A stretch of 64,000 nucleotides of DNA. Origin: Thioclava pacifica DSM 10166. Lineage in GTDB: Bacteria; Pseudomonadota; Alphaproteobacteria; Rhodobacterales; Rhodobacteraceae. Where the stretch lies: assembly GCF_000714535.1 (NCBI RefSeq), contig NZ_AUND01000034.1, forward strand, positions 1 through 64,000, read 5' to 3'. Below the pieces are notes generated by a model. The model worked only from the letters and a program-made list of their open reading frames with translations. It had not been told where the DNA came from and did not search any database. Each line of letters opens with the position of its first letter. Positions within the stretch are counted from its first letter, which is position 1. Of the stretch, positions 16,155-26,296 are shown in pieces. A program made the position numbers and the translations under genes.

Positions 16155-18356
16155 ATGACCATACGCCGTCAGATCCTGTTCCTGCCGATCGGCATCGCCC
16201 TTTTCGCCTGCGCTCTGATGGCGGCAGGGTTGTTTTGGGCCGGAAACCGCGTCGAAGATCTCTCGCGAGAGCGCGAATTGGCGAGCGCGGAAGAGCGGCT
16301 GATGAGTGCTGTGCACTCCGCCGAGACACGCGCCTTGGATCGCGCGCTTCTGATCGCGGTGCTGCCCCAGGTGGAAAAGGCCGTGGCCGAGCGCGACGAT
16401 GCTGCGCTGGAGGCGATGTTTGCCCCCGAATGGCCGATCCTGCGGGACAAGACCGGGATCGCGCAGCTGCAATTCCACACTGCTCCGGCGACCTCGCTGA
16501 TCCGGATCCACAACCTTGCGAAACGCGGTGACGATCTGTCGGCGTTTCGTCAGACGGTGGTCGATGCGAACACGAAGGGCGAGCCGATCGGAGCGCTCGA
16601 GGCTGGCAAGGCCGGGATCGGCGCGCGCGGCGTCGCCCCGATCCACTACAAGGGCAAACAGGTCGGGACGGTCGAAGTCGGGCTCGATGTCGGGCAGGGA
16701 TTTCTCGAAACACTCGCGGCCTCGACGGGCGCGCATTACGAATATTTCGCCTTCCCAGCGGATGCCGAGGCCGCGCCCGAGCGGCTGGCCGCGACCAGCG
16801 ATGCGCAGGCACCTCTCAGCGCGGCTGACTTCGCGAAGATCCGTGCCGGCGGGGAGGTGGATCTGCAATTCGACAGCGGGGATGGCTCCTATGTGCTGCG
16901 CGCGCTGCCGCTGACCGATTACTCCGGCAAGATCGTGGGCGCCCTCACGGTCGAGCTGGATGCCTCGGAAATCTCGGCGCTGCAGGCGATGATCCAGAAG
17001 ATCTCGATCGGCCTGGTCGCGGCGGCCTTCGTGATCTCCGCCGCGATCGCCTGGCTGCTGGGCGGGCGGATCGTGCGTCCGATCGGTGCGCTGGCTCAGG
17101 CTACCCGCGCCATTGCCGAGGGCGATACCAAGACCGAGGTGCGTGGCGCAGAGCGAAAGGACGAGCTTGGCGACATGGCGCGCGCGCTGTCGATCTTCGC
17201 TGAAAATCTGGACAAAAATACCGAAATGCAAAGGGTTCTGCGCGAAGAAGAGGAAAACGCACGCCGAGCGGAAATCGCCCGTCAGGAGGAGATCGCGCAA
17301 GCCGAGGCGGCCCGTCGCGCTGCGTCTGATGAGGCTGAGGCAGCACGGCGCAAGGCGGAGGCCGACGAGCAGGCAGCCTTGCGCGCACGCGAAGAAGACG
17401 CGCGACATGCGCTTGAGGAACAGGCCCGCACCGTGGCCGTGCTTGCCCGTGGGCTCGATGCGCTCGCGCATGGCGATCTCTCGATCACCATCGACGAGGC
17501 TCTGTCGGGCGAATACGAAAAACTGCGCGGTGATTTCAACGCCGCAGTCGTTCAGCTGTCGCAATCGCTTGCCCAGATTGAACACGGGGCACATCTGATC
17601 GACGGCGAGGCACAATCCATCGCCTCCTCAGCCGAGGAACTCGGTGCGCAGACCGAACGTAACGCCGCAACGCTGGAAGAAACGGCGGCCGCGCTCAACG
17701 AACTTACGGTTTCAGTGCAATCGGCGGCCGAGGGAGCCCAATCGGCGCGCGCGCTCGCGACCGAGGCGCGCGGTCACGCTGAAAGCGGTGCAGAGGTTGT
17801 CGAGAGCGCGGTTGCGGCGATGGCCGAAATCGAGACGTCTGCCAAGGCGATTTCGCGCATCACCTCGGTGATTGACGACATTGCCTTCCAGACCAATCTG
17901 TTGGCCCTCAATGCCGGCGTCGAGGCTGCGCGTGCCGGCGAGGCAGGGCGCGGTTTTGCGGTCGTTGCCTCTGAGGTGCGAGCGCTCGCGCAGCGGTCTT
18001 CCGAGGCAGCCAAGGAGATTTCGGAACTCATCGCGTCCTCCGATACCCAGGTCCATTCAGGCGTTACGCTGGTCGGTCAGACCGGGAAGGCTTTGCAACG
18101 TATCGTGACCTCTGTGCGCGAAATCCATGATCGGGTGTCGGAAATCGCGGTCTCCTCGGGGGAACAGGCAAGCGGGATCTCCGAGATCAACGCCGCTGTG
18201 CACCAGCTCGATCAGGCCACGCAGCGCAGTGCGGCGATGTTCGATCGCAGCGCTGCAGCCAGCCGCGCAATGCTTGGAGAGAGCGCGCGGCTGTTGAGTT
18301 CGGTCTCGACATTCACCTTGCAGCAATCGCCATCTGGCGAACAAAGCGCGGCATGA
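16155..18356 (+). CDS. Methyl-accepting chemotaxis protein
   Basis: A 733-residue chemoreceptor. Residues about 7-27 form the first membrane helix, followed by a periplasmic sensor of roughly 255 residues that looks like a Cache domain ([44 protein letters not shown]), a second helix near 284-305, then a HAMP domain ([21 protein letters not shown]...[10 protein letters not shown]), a long charged Ala/Glu/Arg coiled coil, and the signalling hairpin [35 protein letters not shown] that contacts CheA and CheW. There is no C-terminal CheR-binding pentapeptide. The ATG at 16155 begins the first membrane helix. No che genes are adjacent, so it is an orphan receptor of unknown ligand. Confidence 0.93.
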   Translation: MTIRRQILFLPIGIALFACALMAAGLFWAGNRVEDLSRERELASAEERLMSAVHSAETRALDRALLIAVLPQVEKAVAERDDAALEAMFAPEWPILRDKTGIAQLQFHTAPATSLIRIHNLAKRGDDLSAFRQTVVDANTKGEPIGALEAGKAGIGARGVAPIHYKGKQVGTVEVGLDVGQGFLETLAASTGAHYEYFAFPADAEAAPERLAATSDAQAPLSAADFAKIRAGGEVDLQFDSGDGSYVLRALPLTDYSGKIVGALTVELDASEISALQAMIQKISIGLVAAAFVISAAIAWLLGGRIVRPIGALAQATRAIAEGDTKTEVRGAERKDELGDMARALSIFAENLDKNTEMQRVLREEEENARRAEIARQEEIAQAEAARRAASDEAEAARRKAEADEQAALRAREEDARHALEEQARTVAVLARGLDALAHGDLSITIDEALSGEYEKLRGDFNAAVVQLSQSLAQIEHGAHLIDGEAQSIASSAEELGAQTERNAATLEETAAALNELTVSVQSAAEGAQSARALATEARGHAESGAEVVESAVAAMAEIETSAKAISRITSVIDDIAFQTNLLALNAGVEAARAGEAGRGFAVVASEVRALAQRSSEAAKEISELIASSDTQVHSGVTLVGQTGKALQRIVTSVREIHDRVSEIAVSSGEQASGISEINAAVHQLDQATQRSAAMFDRSAAASRAMLGESARLLSSVSTFTLQQSPSGEQSAA

Positions 18357-18400
18357 GTTGGTGGCGGCCGGTTGTCGTGGCGAGTGTCAGACCCGCACGA

Positions 18401-19366
18401 TTAGCCCGCGCGGCGGAATGCGATCGGGGTGCTGCCGGTCCCGGCCTGAAAGGCGCGCGTGAAATAGGCGGGGCTGCGATAGCCCAATTGCTGAGCAATG
18501 TCCTTAACCGGAGTCTGCGTGTCGCGCAGAAGGCGACGGGCCTCGTAAAGGCGGCGGTCCTGCAACAGTTCCAGCGCCCCCTTGCCGCAGGATTCGCGGC
18601 AGGCGCGCGCGAGATGGGTCGGCGTGACGCCCAGCTCGCCGGCGAGATCGCCGACATTGACGCCCGAGCGGAAATCACGCTCGACCAATGCGGAGTAACG
18701 CGAGACAAGCTTACGTGCGGCGCTCGGCCGGATCGCCTCGATGCCATGGCTCTCGATCTGACGCTCGAGCCAGACGCTCAACAACCCAAGATGGCTGCGC
18801 AAGGCGCGCTCCGAGGCGGGCCGTTCACTGTCGATCTCGCGCTGGATCGCTTCGACCAGAGCATTGAGCTCGCCCTGAGCCATCGCCTCGCGGATGCGCA
18901 AATGATGCGCCGAATGGGGCAGTTCGAGCGCGTTGTCGCGTCCGAAAAACAGCGCCTGCCCATGAGTTTGATTGCTGACCTCGAAACCGTGAATGACACC
19001 TGCGGGAATGAAGATCGCGTTGTTGGGGCCGTAGCCGCGGGTCACGCCGCCGAGCGTAATCCGGCCTTGGCCACGCGTGAACCACAGCAGGCAGGGCTCG
19101 GAAAGCGCGCGCATCGCTTCGACCCGCCACCGCCCCCCTTGCGCCAGCAGCGCGATCGGCACGAGCCGGGGGCTCGATGGCGTGAGGTCGCTGGCCGGAT
19201 GCGTCGGTACCGTTTTCGACCGAGTGGCCGAAGATGCGGCGACTGTCTCGGGCTTGCGCGGCGCGAGAGAGGGTTTCGTCTGCGCAAGTTGCGACAGAGG
19301 TGGGGTGGAAAAGAGCTTCACGATTGGCTGATCCCGATCCAGTTCGAGCGTGAGGATATCCTGCAA
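18401..19366 (-). CDS. AraC family transcriptional regulator
   Basis: A 321-residue regulator with an N-terminal cupin-like sensing domain (GRITLGGVTRGYGPNNAIFIPAGVIHGFEVSNQTHGQALFF) and a C-terminal double helix-turn-helix of the AraC type (NVGDLAGELGVTPTHLARACRESCGKGALELLQDRRLYEARRLLRDTQTPVKDIAQQLGYRSPAYFTRAFQAGTG). It converges with the chemoreceptor gene across 44 bases. The target is not clear from context: miaA upstream on the same strand is housekeeping. The effector is unknown. Confidence 0.88.
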   Translation of the reverse strand: MQDILTLELDRDQPIVKLFSTPPLSQLAQTKPSLAPRKPETVAASSATRSKTVPTHPASDLTPSSPRLVPIALLAQGGRWRVEAMRALSEPCLLWFTRGQGRITLGGVTRGYGPNNAIFIPAGVIHGFEVSNQTHGQALFFGRDNALELPHSAHHLRIREAMAQGELNALVEAIQREIDSERPASERALRSHLGLLSVWLERQIESHGIEAIRPSAARKLVSRYSALVERDFRSGVNVGDLAGELGVTPTHLARACRESCGKGALELLQDRRLYEARRLLRDTQTPVKDIAQQLGYRSPAYFTRAFQAGTGSTPIAFRRAG

Positions 19367-19422
19367 CCCCTTTCAAACCAACAGATTTACGCGCGATCTC
19401 CCGCGCGCCTGTGCTCGTCCGG

Positions 19423-20313
19423 TCACGCATACGCGATCTTGTGCCACGCCTTCATTCGGCTACGAAACCATGTGCGTTGGCGCTTGGCATATTGGCGGGA
19501 AGCCGCCTGTGCGTGGTTACGAGCGGTCTCCAGATCGAGCGCGCCGCGCAAATATGCGACAAGTTCCGGCGCCCCGATTGCCCGCGCCCAAAGCGCGTCC
19601 GGGTCCCAGTCCGGCGCAATTGCCCGCACCTCATCGAGCGCGCCGCCTTCGAGCATCAGATCGAAGCGGCGGTCAATGCGCTCGGCAAGCCAGTCACGAT
19701 CGGGCGACAACAGGAGCGGCGTGCATCCGGCAAGTGGGAGAAGCGGTGCGGGGGTGCGGTCCTGCCAGGTGGCAAGGCCTTCACCCGTGGCGCGCATCAC
19801 CTCCCAAGCGCGCTGGACCCGCATCGGGTTGAGCGGGTCGATCCGTGCGCGGGTCACGGGATCGAGCTCGTCCAGCATCCCCTCATGGCCTTCGGCGGCG
19901 CGGCGTGCATCAGCCGCGGCACGGATTGCGGGCGGGGTCTCGGGGATTTCGGCCAAGCCTTCGGTCAGTGCTGTGAAGTACAGGCCGGTCCCGCCGACGA
20001 TGATGGAGCGCGGGCCGCCCGCATTATGGGCCTCCAGCAGTGGCGCGATCTCGCGAAGCCAATGGCCGACGGAATAGGGCTCGCCGGGATGCTTGTGGCC
20101 GTAGAGACGGTGGGGCGCGCGGGACTCCTCGTCAACGGAGGGGCGCGCGCTCAGCACCCGCCAACATGACCAGACCTGAAGCGCATCGGCATTGACCACG
20201 ATCCCACCATCGCGCTCGGCCAGTTCCAGCGCCAGTGCCGATTTCCCGCTCGCCGTGGGACCGGCGATCAGAACCGGCAGGTGGGTCGGAATTTCAGGCA
20301 GGATCGGGCGCAT
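19423..20313 (-). CDS. miaA: tRNA dimethylallyltransferase MiaA
   Basis: A 296-residue enzyme that transfers the dimethylallyl group of DMAPP to N6 of A37 in tRNAs that read codons starting with U. The P-loop [15 protein letters not shown], the NADALQVW (usual NADS/AxQ) motif, the [21 protein letters not shown] segment, [21 protein letters not shown] and the C-terminal [12 protein letters not shown] signature are all present. It is divergent from pyrH and upstream of the AraC regulator on the same strand, separated by 56 bases. Confidence 0.93.
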   Translation of the reverse strand: MRPILPEIPTHLPVLIAGPTASGKSALALELAERDGGIVVNADALQVWSCWRVLSARPSVDEESRAPHRLYGHKHPGEPYSVGHWLREIAPLLEAHNAGGPRSIIVGGTGLYFTALTEGLAEIPETPPAIRAAADARRAAEGHEGMLDELDPVTRARIDPLNPMRVQRAWEVMRATGEGLATWQDRTPAPLLPLAGCTPLLLSPDRDWLAERIDRRFDLMLEGGALDEVRAIAPDWDPDALWARAIGAPELVAYLRGALDLETARNHAQAASRQYAKRQRTWFRSRMKAWHKIAYA

Positions 20314-20432
20314 CTGCGGCTCTTTGCAGCGGGAAGGTCGGACAATGGGCCGCGCCCTCTCGCGAGAGGTTGAACCCGGCCCCCATTTGGGACATTTTGC
20401 GCCGCGATGACAACAGCCCTCAGGAGGATCTA

Positions 20433-21164
20433 ATGAGCACGGAGACGCATCCGGCGGCCAAATACAAACGCGTGCTGCTGAAGATCTCGGGCGAGGCGCT
20501 GATGGGCGACCAGGGCTACGGCCTGCACCCGCCGACCGTTTCGCGGATCGCGCAAGAGGTGAAATCGGTCCATGATCTCGGTGTCGAGATTTGCATGGTG
20601 ATCGGCGGCGGCAACATCTTCCGCGGGCTTGCGGGCTCGGCGCAGGGGATGGAGCGCACCACGGCTGATTACATGGGGATGCTCGCGACGGTGATGAATG
20701 CGCTCGCGATGCAATCGGCGCTGGAAGGGCTGGGAGTGTTCACCCGCGTGATCTCTGCAATCCCGATGGATCAGGTCTGCGAGCCCTACATCCGCCGTCG
20801 CGCGGTGCGCCACCTCGAGAAAAAACGGGTCTGCATCTTCGCCGCCGGGACCGGTAACCCCTATTTCACCACCGACACGGCCGCGACGCTGCGCGCCAAC
20901 GAAATGTCGTGTGAGGCGATCTTCAAGGGCACGAAGGTCGATGGGGTCTATGACAAGGATCCGAAGAAATTCGATGACGCCAAGCGCTATGACACGGTCA
21001 GCTATGACGAGGTGCTGCAAAAGAATCTCGGTGTGATGGATGCCTCGGCCATTGCGCTCGCGCGCGACAACAACAAGCCGATCATCGTCTTCTCGCTCGA
21101 CGAACCGGGCGGTTTCCGCGGGATTCTCGCGGGCGAGGGCACCTATACCAAGGTTCAAGGGTAA
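20433..21164 (+). CDS. pyrH: UMP kinase
   Basis: A 243-residue amino acid kinase-fold enzyme converting UMP to UDP with ATP in pyrimidine nucleotide synthesis. [52 protein letters not shown] and the nucleotide-site [20 protein letters not shown] are the family signatures. The ATG at 20433 follows AGGAGG. It heads the long envelope cluster and is followed by frr, the usual bacterial order; the rpsB-tsf pair often found upstream is absent here, replaced by divergent miaA. Confidence 0.96.
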   Translation: MSTETHPAAKYKRVLLKISGEALMGDQGYGLHPPTVSRIAQEVKSVHDLGVEICMVIGGGNIFRGLAGSAQGMERTTADYMGMLATVMNALAMQSALEGLGVFTRVISAIPMDQVCEPYIRRRAVRHLEKKRVCIFAAGTGNPYFTTDTAATLRANEMSCEAIFKGTKVDGVYDKDPKKFDDAKRYDTVSYDEVLQKNLGVMDASAIALARDNNKPIIVFSLDEPGGFRGILAGEGTYTKVQG

Positions 21165-21269
21165 GCCGCGCGGTTGCGCGGTCACTTGCCTGTCACAAAA
21201 GCTAGTTTTCGCCGCGGCTCTGGGATACATCTCGGAGCCGAGGCTGCAACCAAGACGGAAACAAGAACA

Positions 21270-21833
21270 ATGTCCGACGAGATTGAGATCGACACCGATG
21301 ACCTCGAGCGCCGCATGGATGGCGCGATGACGGCCCTGAAGCACGAGTTCGCGTCGCTGCGCACCGGCCGTGCCTCTGCCTCGATGGTCGAACCGATCAC
21401 CGCCGAGGCCTATGGCCAGACCACCCCGATCAACCAGCTCGGCACCGTGAACGTGCCCGAGCCGCGCATGGTCACCATCAATGTCTGGGACAAGGGTCTC
21501 GTGGGCGTGGTCGAAAAGGCGATCCGCGAGAGCGGGCTGGGCATCAACCCGCAGACCAATGGCACGATCATCATGCTGCCGATCCCCGAGCTCAACGAGG
21601 AGCGCCGCAAGGAGCTGACCAAGGTCGCTGCGCAATACGCCGAGCACGCCCGCGTCGCGATCCGCAACGTGCGCCGCGACGGCATGGACCAGATCAAGAA
21701 GGCCAAGGGCAACGGCATGTCGGAAGACGACGTGAAGTTCTGGGAAGCCGAGGTCGAGGAAATCACCAAGAAGCACATCGCGGTGGTCGACAAGGCGCTC
21801 GAGAACAAGCAAGCGGAGATCATGCAGGTCTGA
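21270..21833 (+). CDS. frr: Ribosome recycling factor
   Basis: A 187-residue protein that with EF-G splits post-termination ribosomes. Typical sequences are [23 protein letters not shown] near the N-terminus, [52 protein letters not shown] and [10 protein letters not shown]-like [19 protein letters not shown]. Length is close to the usual 185 residues. The ATG at 21270 was chosen over upstream in-frame codons because it matches the conserved N-terminus. The 105-base gap from pyrH has no obvious terminator, so the two are probably co-transcribed. Confidence 0.96.
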   Translation: MSDEIEIDTDDLERRMDGAMTALKHEFASLRTGRASASMVEPITAEAYGQTTPINQLGTVNVPEPRMVTINVWDKGLVGVVEKAIRESGLGINPQTNGTIIMLPIPELNEERRKELTKVAAQYAEHARVAIRNVRRDGMDQIKKAKGNGMSEDDVKFWEAEVEEITKKHIAVVDKALENKQAEIMQV

Positions 21834-21875
21834 GGCGAAACGCCTCGACCCGCTGATGGGAGGATCGATCCGCAG

Positions 21876-22634
21876 ATGGCGCTGAGCACCCCGGATATTG
21901 CCGAAACCTCGCCCGAGCCGCAGGGCGAGGCGCGCGCGCCGCTTCATGTCGCGATCATCATGGATGGCAACGGCCGCTGGGCGACCCAGCGCGGCTGGCC
22001 GCGTCTGGCCGGGCACCGCAAGGGGGCCGAGCAGATCAAGAAGATCGTTCAGGCCGCGCCCGGCCTCGGCATCCGCTACATGACGATCTACGCGTTCTCG
22101 ACCGAGAACTGGAAACGCTCGACGCAAGAAGTGCTCGGGCTGATGAAGATGTTCCGGCTGATGATCAAGCGCGAGGCGGCAGAGCTGTCGCGTCAGGGCG
22201 TCGAGCTGCGCTTCATCGGCGATCGCACCCGGCTCGACCCGCTTCTGCGTGAGACGATGGATTCGATCGAGGCGCGCACCAAGGGCAATACGAAGCTGAC
22301 CTTGGCGGTCGCGATCAATTATGGCGGGCGTGACGAGCTGCGCCGCGCCGCGCTCGAGCTCGCGCGGGATCTGGCCGAGGGCCGGATCGCGGAGGAGGCG
22401 GTGGACGAGGCGGCGATCTCGGCCCGGCTCGACACGCGTGGCATGCCCGATCCGGATCTGGTGATCCGCTCCTCGGGCGAGACGCGTACGTCGAATTTCC
22501 TGCCCTGGCAGGCGGCCTATTCGGAATATGAATTCACGCCGACGCTCTGGCCCGATTTCACCCCCGAGGAGCTCGCCGACATTCTCGAGCGGTTCGAGGG
22601 GCGCGAACGCCGCTTCGGTGGGGTTGCCTCGTGA
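21876..22634 (+). CDS. uppS: Undecaprenyl diphosphate synthase (isoprenyl transferase)
   Basis: A 252-residue cis-prenyltransferase that condenses isopentenyl diphosphate onto farnesyl diphosphate to make the C55 lipid carrier for peptidoglycan and O-antigen. The catalytic HVAIIMDGNGRWATQRGWPRLAGHRKGAEQ (Asp of MDGNGRWA), YAFSTENWKR, and the C-terminal PDLVIRSSGETRTSNFLPWQAAYSEYEFTPTLWPDF signature are all intact. It overlaps cdsA by four bases (GTGA). The N-terminal 20 residues before the core are a short Pro/Glu-rich extension. Confidence 0.95.
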   Translation: MALSTPDIAETSPEPQGEARAPLHVAIIMDGNGRWATQRGWPRLAGHRKGAEQIKKIVQAAPGLGIRYMTIYAFSTENWKRSTQEVLGLMKMFRLMIKREAAELSRQGVELRFIGDRTRLDPLLRETMDSIEARTKGNTKLTLAVAINYGGRDELRRAALELARDLAEGRIAEEAVDEAAISARLDTRGMPDPDLVIRSSGETRTSNFLPWQAAYSEYEFTPTLWPDFTPEELADILERFEGRERRFGGVAS

Positions 22635-23428
22635 GCGGGGGCTCTGCCTCTGGCAAATGGGGCGATCTGGTCCCGCGTCTGGCATCCGGTCTCGCCATGG
22701 TCGTGATCGGCATTGCCGCGATCTGGCAAGGTGGTGCGATCTTTGCAGGTCTCTCGGTTCTGGTGACGGGCCTGATGGTCTGGGAGCTGATCACCATGCT
22801 CGCGCCCGGACGACCGGGCAAGGCGGTGGGGCTCGGGCTGGTCGCGGCAGCGCTTCTGAGCTTCGTCTTTGTCATCCATGAGCCACTGGGTCTGGTCTAT
22901 CTGCTGATCGTGCCAATCGTCGCGGCGATCATCACCAAGGGGCGGCGCGGCGTGGCCGCGGCCTATTCGCTGGCAATCATGCTCACGGGATACGGGCTCG
23001 TGGCGCTGCGCGAAGGCGCGGGGCTCGGAGCGATCACCTGGATTGTCGCGGTTGTCGTTGTCTCTGATATTGCTGGATATTTTGTCGGGCGCACGGTGGG
23101 CGGGCCGAAATTCTGGCCCAAGGTGAGCCCGAAGAAAACCTGGTCGGGCACGGTTGCGGGCTGGATCGGGGCGGCGATCGTGGGCGCGATTTTCGCGCAG
23201 CTCGGCGGCGGTGTGGCGATGATCTGGATCTCGCCGCTTCTGGCCTTCGCGGGGCAGCTCGGCGATATTGCCGAGAGTGCGATCAAGCGTTGGACCGGCG
23301 TCAAGGATAGCTCTTCGCTGATCCCCGGCCATGGCGGCGTGCTTGACCGGTTCGACGCGCTTACGGGCGCGGTGGTGGTCTTGATGCTGATCTCGCAGGT
23401 GATGCCCCTGCCGCTGACGGGACACTGA
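22631..23428 (+). CDS. cdsA: Phosphatidate cytidylyltransferase
   Basis: A 265-residue polytopic membrane enzyme making CDP-diacylglycerol from phosphatidic acid and CTP, the branch point for all phospholipids. The C-terminal signature [29 protein letters not shown] appears as [29 protein letters not shown], preceded by [32 protein letters not shown] with the conserved Asp and SPKKT. Several hydrophobic helices precede it. The start is a GTG inside the uppS stop overlap. Dxr follows two bases after the stop, so translation is coupled through the group. Confidence 0.94.
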   Translation: [265 protein letters not shown]

Positions 23429-23430
23429 TC

Positions 23431-24609
23431 ATGCGCAAGGTTTCGGTATTCGGCGCGACCGGCTCGATCGGGGAAAGCACCTTTGACCTGTTGATGGGGC
23501 AGGGTGGCGCCGAAGCCTATGACGTGGTCGCACTGAGCGGCGGGCGCAATGTCGCGCGGCTGGCCGAACAGGCCCGCGCGCTCAAGGCCGATATCGCCGT
23601 GACCGCCTTTGACGACTGCCTGCCCGCGCTGCGCGAGGCACTCGCCGGATCGGGCGTGCAGGCGGCATCGGGTGCGCAGGCGCTGATCGAGGCGGCACAT
23701 CGCCCCGCGGACTGGATCATGTCGGGCATCGTGGGCGCGGCGGGGCTGGCGCCCGGCTTCGCGGCGCTCTCGCAGGGCACAACTCTGGCGCTGGCCAACA
23801 AGGAGTCGCTGGTCACGGCGGGGCCCTTGTTGATGGCCGAGGCGCGCGCGCATGGCGCGACGATCCTCCCGGTGGACAGCGAGCATTCGGCGATTTTTCA
23901 GGGACTCGTGGGCGAGGAAATCGGCGCGGTCGAGCGGGTGATCATCACGGCGTCGGGCGGAGCGTTCCGCGACTGGCCGCTGGACCGTCTGGCGCAGGCG
24001 ACGGTGGCCGAGGCCTCTTCGCATCCGAATTGGAACATGGGACAGCGGATTACGATCGACTCCGCTTCCATGTTTAACAAGGCGCTGGAAGTCATTGAGG
24101 CAAAAGAATTCTTCGGTTTCGCCCCCGAGCAGATCGAAGTACTCGTGCATCCCCAAAGCATCGTGCATTCGATCGTCGGTTTCCGCGATGGCGCGCTGAT
24201 GGCGCATCTTGGTGTTCCCGACATGCGCCACGCGATCGGCTATGCGCTGAACTGGCCCGAGCGGCAGGCACTTCCCGTTGCGCGGCTCGATCTGGTCGCG
24301 ATCGGAAGCCTCGAGTTCCGCGCCCCCGATACCGAGCGTTTTCCTGCCTTGCGTCTTGCGCGCGAGGTGATGGCGACCGGCGGGCTTTCGGGCACGGTTT
24401 TCAACGCCGCGAAGGAGATCGCCCTCGATCTTTTCATCGCGGGCCGGATCGGTTTTCTTCAGATGGCCGCGCTGGTCGAGGCGGTGCTCGAGGACACGTC
24501 GAAGGGCCAAGGCCTTGGAATTGCCGCAGTCGACCTCGATATGGTTCTGGACTGCGATGCCGAAGCGCGCGCCCGCGCGAAGGCGATAAGTGAACAGGGA
24601 AGGATCTGA
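23431..24609 (+). CDS. dxr: 1-deoxy-D-xylulose-5-phosphate reductoisomerase
   Basis: A 392-residue enzyme of the MEP isoprenoid pathway, converting DXP to MEP with NADPH; MEP supplies the precursor for UppS and MiaA encoded nearby. The Rossmann motif VFGATGSIGESTFDLL, the LALANKESLVTAGPLLM, PVDSEHSAIFQ metal-binding region, ASGGAFRDWPLD flexible-loop segment and NWNMGQRITIDSASMFNKALEVIEA are all intact. It begins two bases after cdsA and ends directly against the GTG of rseP. Confidence 0.96.
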   Translation: MRKVSVFGATGSIGESTFDLLMGQGGAEAYDVVALSGGRNVARLAEQARALKADIAVTAFDDCLPALREALAGSGVQAASGAQALIEAAHRPADWIMSGIVGAAGLAPGFAALSQGTTLALANKESLVTAGPLLMAEARAHGATILPVDSEHSAIFQGLVGEEIGAVERVIITASGGAFRDWPLDRLAQATVAEASSHPNWNMGQRITIDSASMFNKALEVIEAKEFFGFAPEQIEVLVHPQSIVHSIVGFRDGALMAHLGVPDMRHAIGYALNWPERQALPVARLDLVAIGSLEFRAPDTERFPALRLAREVMATGGLSGTVFNAAKEIALDLFIAGRIGFLQMAALVEAVLEDTSKGQGLGIAAVDLDMVLDCDAEARARAKAISEQGRI

Positions 24610-25959
24610 GTGTTGGACCTGCTGCCCCAATTCGGCAATCTGCTTTATACCGTCGTGGCCTTCGTCGTTGCGCTTTCGATCATCGTGGCGGTGCATGAAT
24701 ATGGCCACTACATCATCGGGCGGCTTTCGGGGATCAAGGCGGAGGTTTTCTCGCTCGGCTTCGGCCCCAAGCTGATCAGCCGCGTCGACAAGCATGGCAC
24801 GCGCTGGCAGATCGCTGCGATCCCGCTCGGGGGCTATGTGAAATTCCTCGGCGATGCGAATGCGGCCTCGGCAGGGGCCGACGAGGCGGAAATGGCGCAG
24901 CTGAGCGCCGAAGAGCGTCGCCACACGATGCATGGCGCGCCGCTTTGGGCACGCGCAGCCACCGTCGCCGCGGGACCGGTCTTCAACTTCATCCTGTCGA
25001 TCTTCGTGATCGCGGGGCTTTCGCTCTGGACGGGGCGCGCGATCGACACGCCCGCGATCCAGACCGTCGTGGCATTGCCCCAAGGCCCGGGCGGGCTCGA
25101 GAGCGGCGATGTGATCAAGGGGGTCGAAGGCACGCCCACGCCCGATTACGAGGCGCTCGGCGGGTTGATCGAGAAAGTGCCGGGCGGTCCGGATCTGACC
25201 TATGAGGTCGAGCGTGATGGCCAGGATGTGAGCGTGACGGGGCCGCAGCTTTTCCCCTCGCGTTTCGCCGGGATCCAGCCGGGGTCGGCCGCTTATGACG
25301 CGGGGCTGCGTACCGGTGACGTGATCACCGCAATCGACGGCACGCCCGCGTGGCGCTTCATCGACCTGCAAGACGTGATCAAGGCGGGCAATGGCGCGCC
25401 GGTCGCGCTCGATATCTGGCGCCCGTCTGACGATGGCAGCGAGGGAGAACGCTTCTCGGTGACGCTGGTACCGCGCCGCACCGATCTGCCCGTGGGTGAC
25501 GGAACTTTCGAGACCCGCTTCCTGATCGGGGCCACCGGCAGCTACATGTTCGAGCCCGTGACCGAACCGATTGGCCCTCTCGAGTCCATCTCCAGCGGTG
25601 TGAGCCAGACCTGGGGCATCATCACGCAATCGATCTCCGGCATCCGGGCGATGATCGCGCAGCAGATCTCGAGCTGTAACCTGACGGGTGCGCTGCGCAT
25701 TGCCGAGACCTCGGCGGCAGCAGCGAAATCGGGCCCGCTCGATTTCATCTGGTTTATCGCGGTGCTCTCGACTGCGGTGGGTTTCCTGAACCTCTTCCCG
25801 ATCCCGGTGCTCGATGGCGGCCACTTGATGTTCCACCTCTACGAGGCGGTCGTCGGCAAGCCCCCGTCGGATCGGTTGATGAACGCATTCATGTCTGTCG
25901 GTCTTGCGCTGGTTCTGACGCTGATGCTGTTCGGCTTGTGGAACGATCTGACCTGCTGA
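24610..25959 (+). CDS. rseP: Site-2 intramembrane zinc protease RseP
   Basis: A 449-residue membrane protease. The zinc motif HEYGH (HExxH) lies in the first membrane helix, the central region contains two PDZ-like stretches, and NLFPIPVLDGGHLMFHLYEAVVGKPPS supplies the NPxPxLDGG third ligand. In E. coli RseP cleaves the anti-sigma factor RseA and remnant signal peptides; the substrate here is unknown. The GTG at 24610 directly follows the dxr stop. It lies between dxr and bamA, the conserved order in proteobacteria. Confidence 0.94.
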   Translation: MLDLLPQFGNLLYTVVAFVVALSIIVAVHEYGHYIIGRLSGIKAEVFSLGFGPKLISRVDKHGTRWQIAAIPLGGYVKFLGDANAASAGADEAEMAQLSAEERRHTMHGAPLWARAATVAAGPVFNFILSIFVIAGLSLWTGRAIDTPAIQTVVALPQGPGGLESGDVIKGVEGTPTPDYEALGGLIEKVPGGPDLTYEVERDGQDVSVTGPQLFPSRFAGIQPGSAAYDAGLRTGDVITAIDGTPAWRFIDLQDVIKAGNGAPVALDIWRPSDDGSEGERFSVTLVPRRTDLPVGDGTFETRFLIGATGSYMFEPVTEPIGPLESISSGVSQTWGIITQSISGIRAMIAQQISSCNLTGALRIAETSAAAAKSGPLDFIWFIAVLSTAVGFLNLFPIPVLDGGHLMFHLYEAVVGKPPSDRLMNAFMSVGLALVLTLMLFGLWNDLTC

Positions 25960-25967
25960 GCGCGGGC

Positions 25968-25992
25968 AGGGCGCGCAGAATTGGCGCGCCCT
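25968..25992. other. 9-bp inverted repeat after rseP
   Basis: AGGGCGCGC and GCGCGCCCT pair perfectly across a seven-base loop, nine bases after the rseP stop. No T-run follows, so it may be an RNA processing or attenuation structure rather than a full terminator. Confidence 0.45.
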
Positions 25993-26094
25993 CGCACGTG
26001 CGCCGCAATCTTGCCACAATTGGTTCGAATTGAAGCCATCTTCCACGGCTATCTCTGTCTTCGGACGCCCCTGTTGCGTGCAAGGAGAGAGACG

Positions 26095-26268
26095 ATGACC
26101 CAACTGATCGCCAAGAGCTATCATGACATGCGACCGCTGGTCGATATGCTGGGCGACCGTCTGCTCTTCATCGCGGCGGTGATCGTCGCGCTGCTCGGCG
26201 CGGCGGTGATCGGCATGCAGCTGATCGACATGTTCATGATCGATCCGGCTGGTTTCAACCGCATCTGA
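26095..26268 (+). CDS. Small single-helix membrane protein between rseP and bamA
   Basis: A 57-residue product beginning MTQLIAKSYHDMRPLVDM with a well-placed AAGGAGAG ribosome-binding site. Residues about 20-48 (GDRLLFIAAVIVALLGAAVIGMQLIDMFM) form one long hydrophobic helix. I do not recognise a family. It sits inside the otherwise standard rseP-bamA-skp order, so a link with envelope assembly is possible but unproven. Its stop codon lies within a 20-bp tandem duplication. An upstream in-frame extension exists but lacks a ribosome-binding site and looks non-coding. Confidence 0.65.
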   Translation: MTQLIAKSYHDMRPLVDMLGDRLLFIAAVIVALLGAAVIGMQLIDMFMIDPAGFNRI

Positions 26269-26296
26269 CCTTTCGCAACCGCATCTGACCTTTCGC
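26257..26296. repeat. Perfect 20-bp tandem duplication
   Basis: The unit AACCGCATCTGACCTTTCGC occurs twice without a gap, at 26257-26276 and 26277-26296. The first copy encodes the last residues and stop of the small membrane protein; the second repeats them in the untranslated region. This looks like a recent replication-slippage event. Confidence 0.9.

Noticed and set aside
20430-22685. A 750-codon minus-strand open frame
   Set aside because: Antisense to pyrH, frr and uppS; no conserved domain and biased composition.
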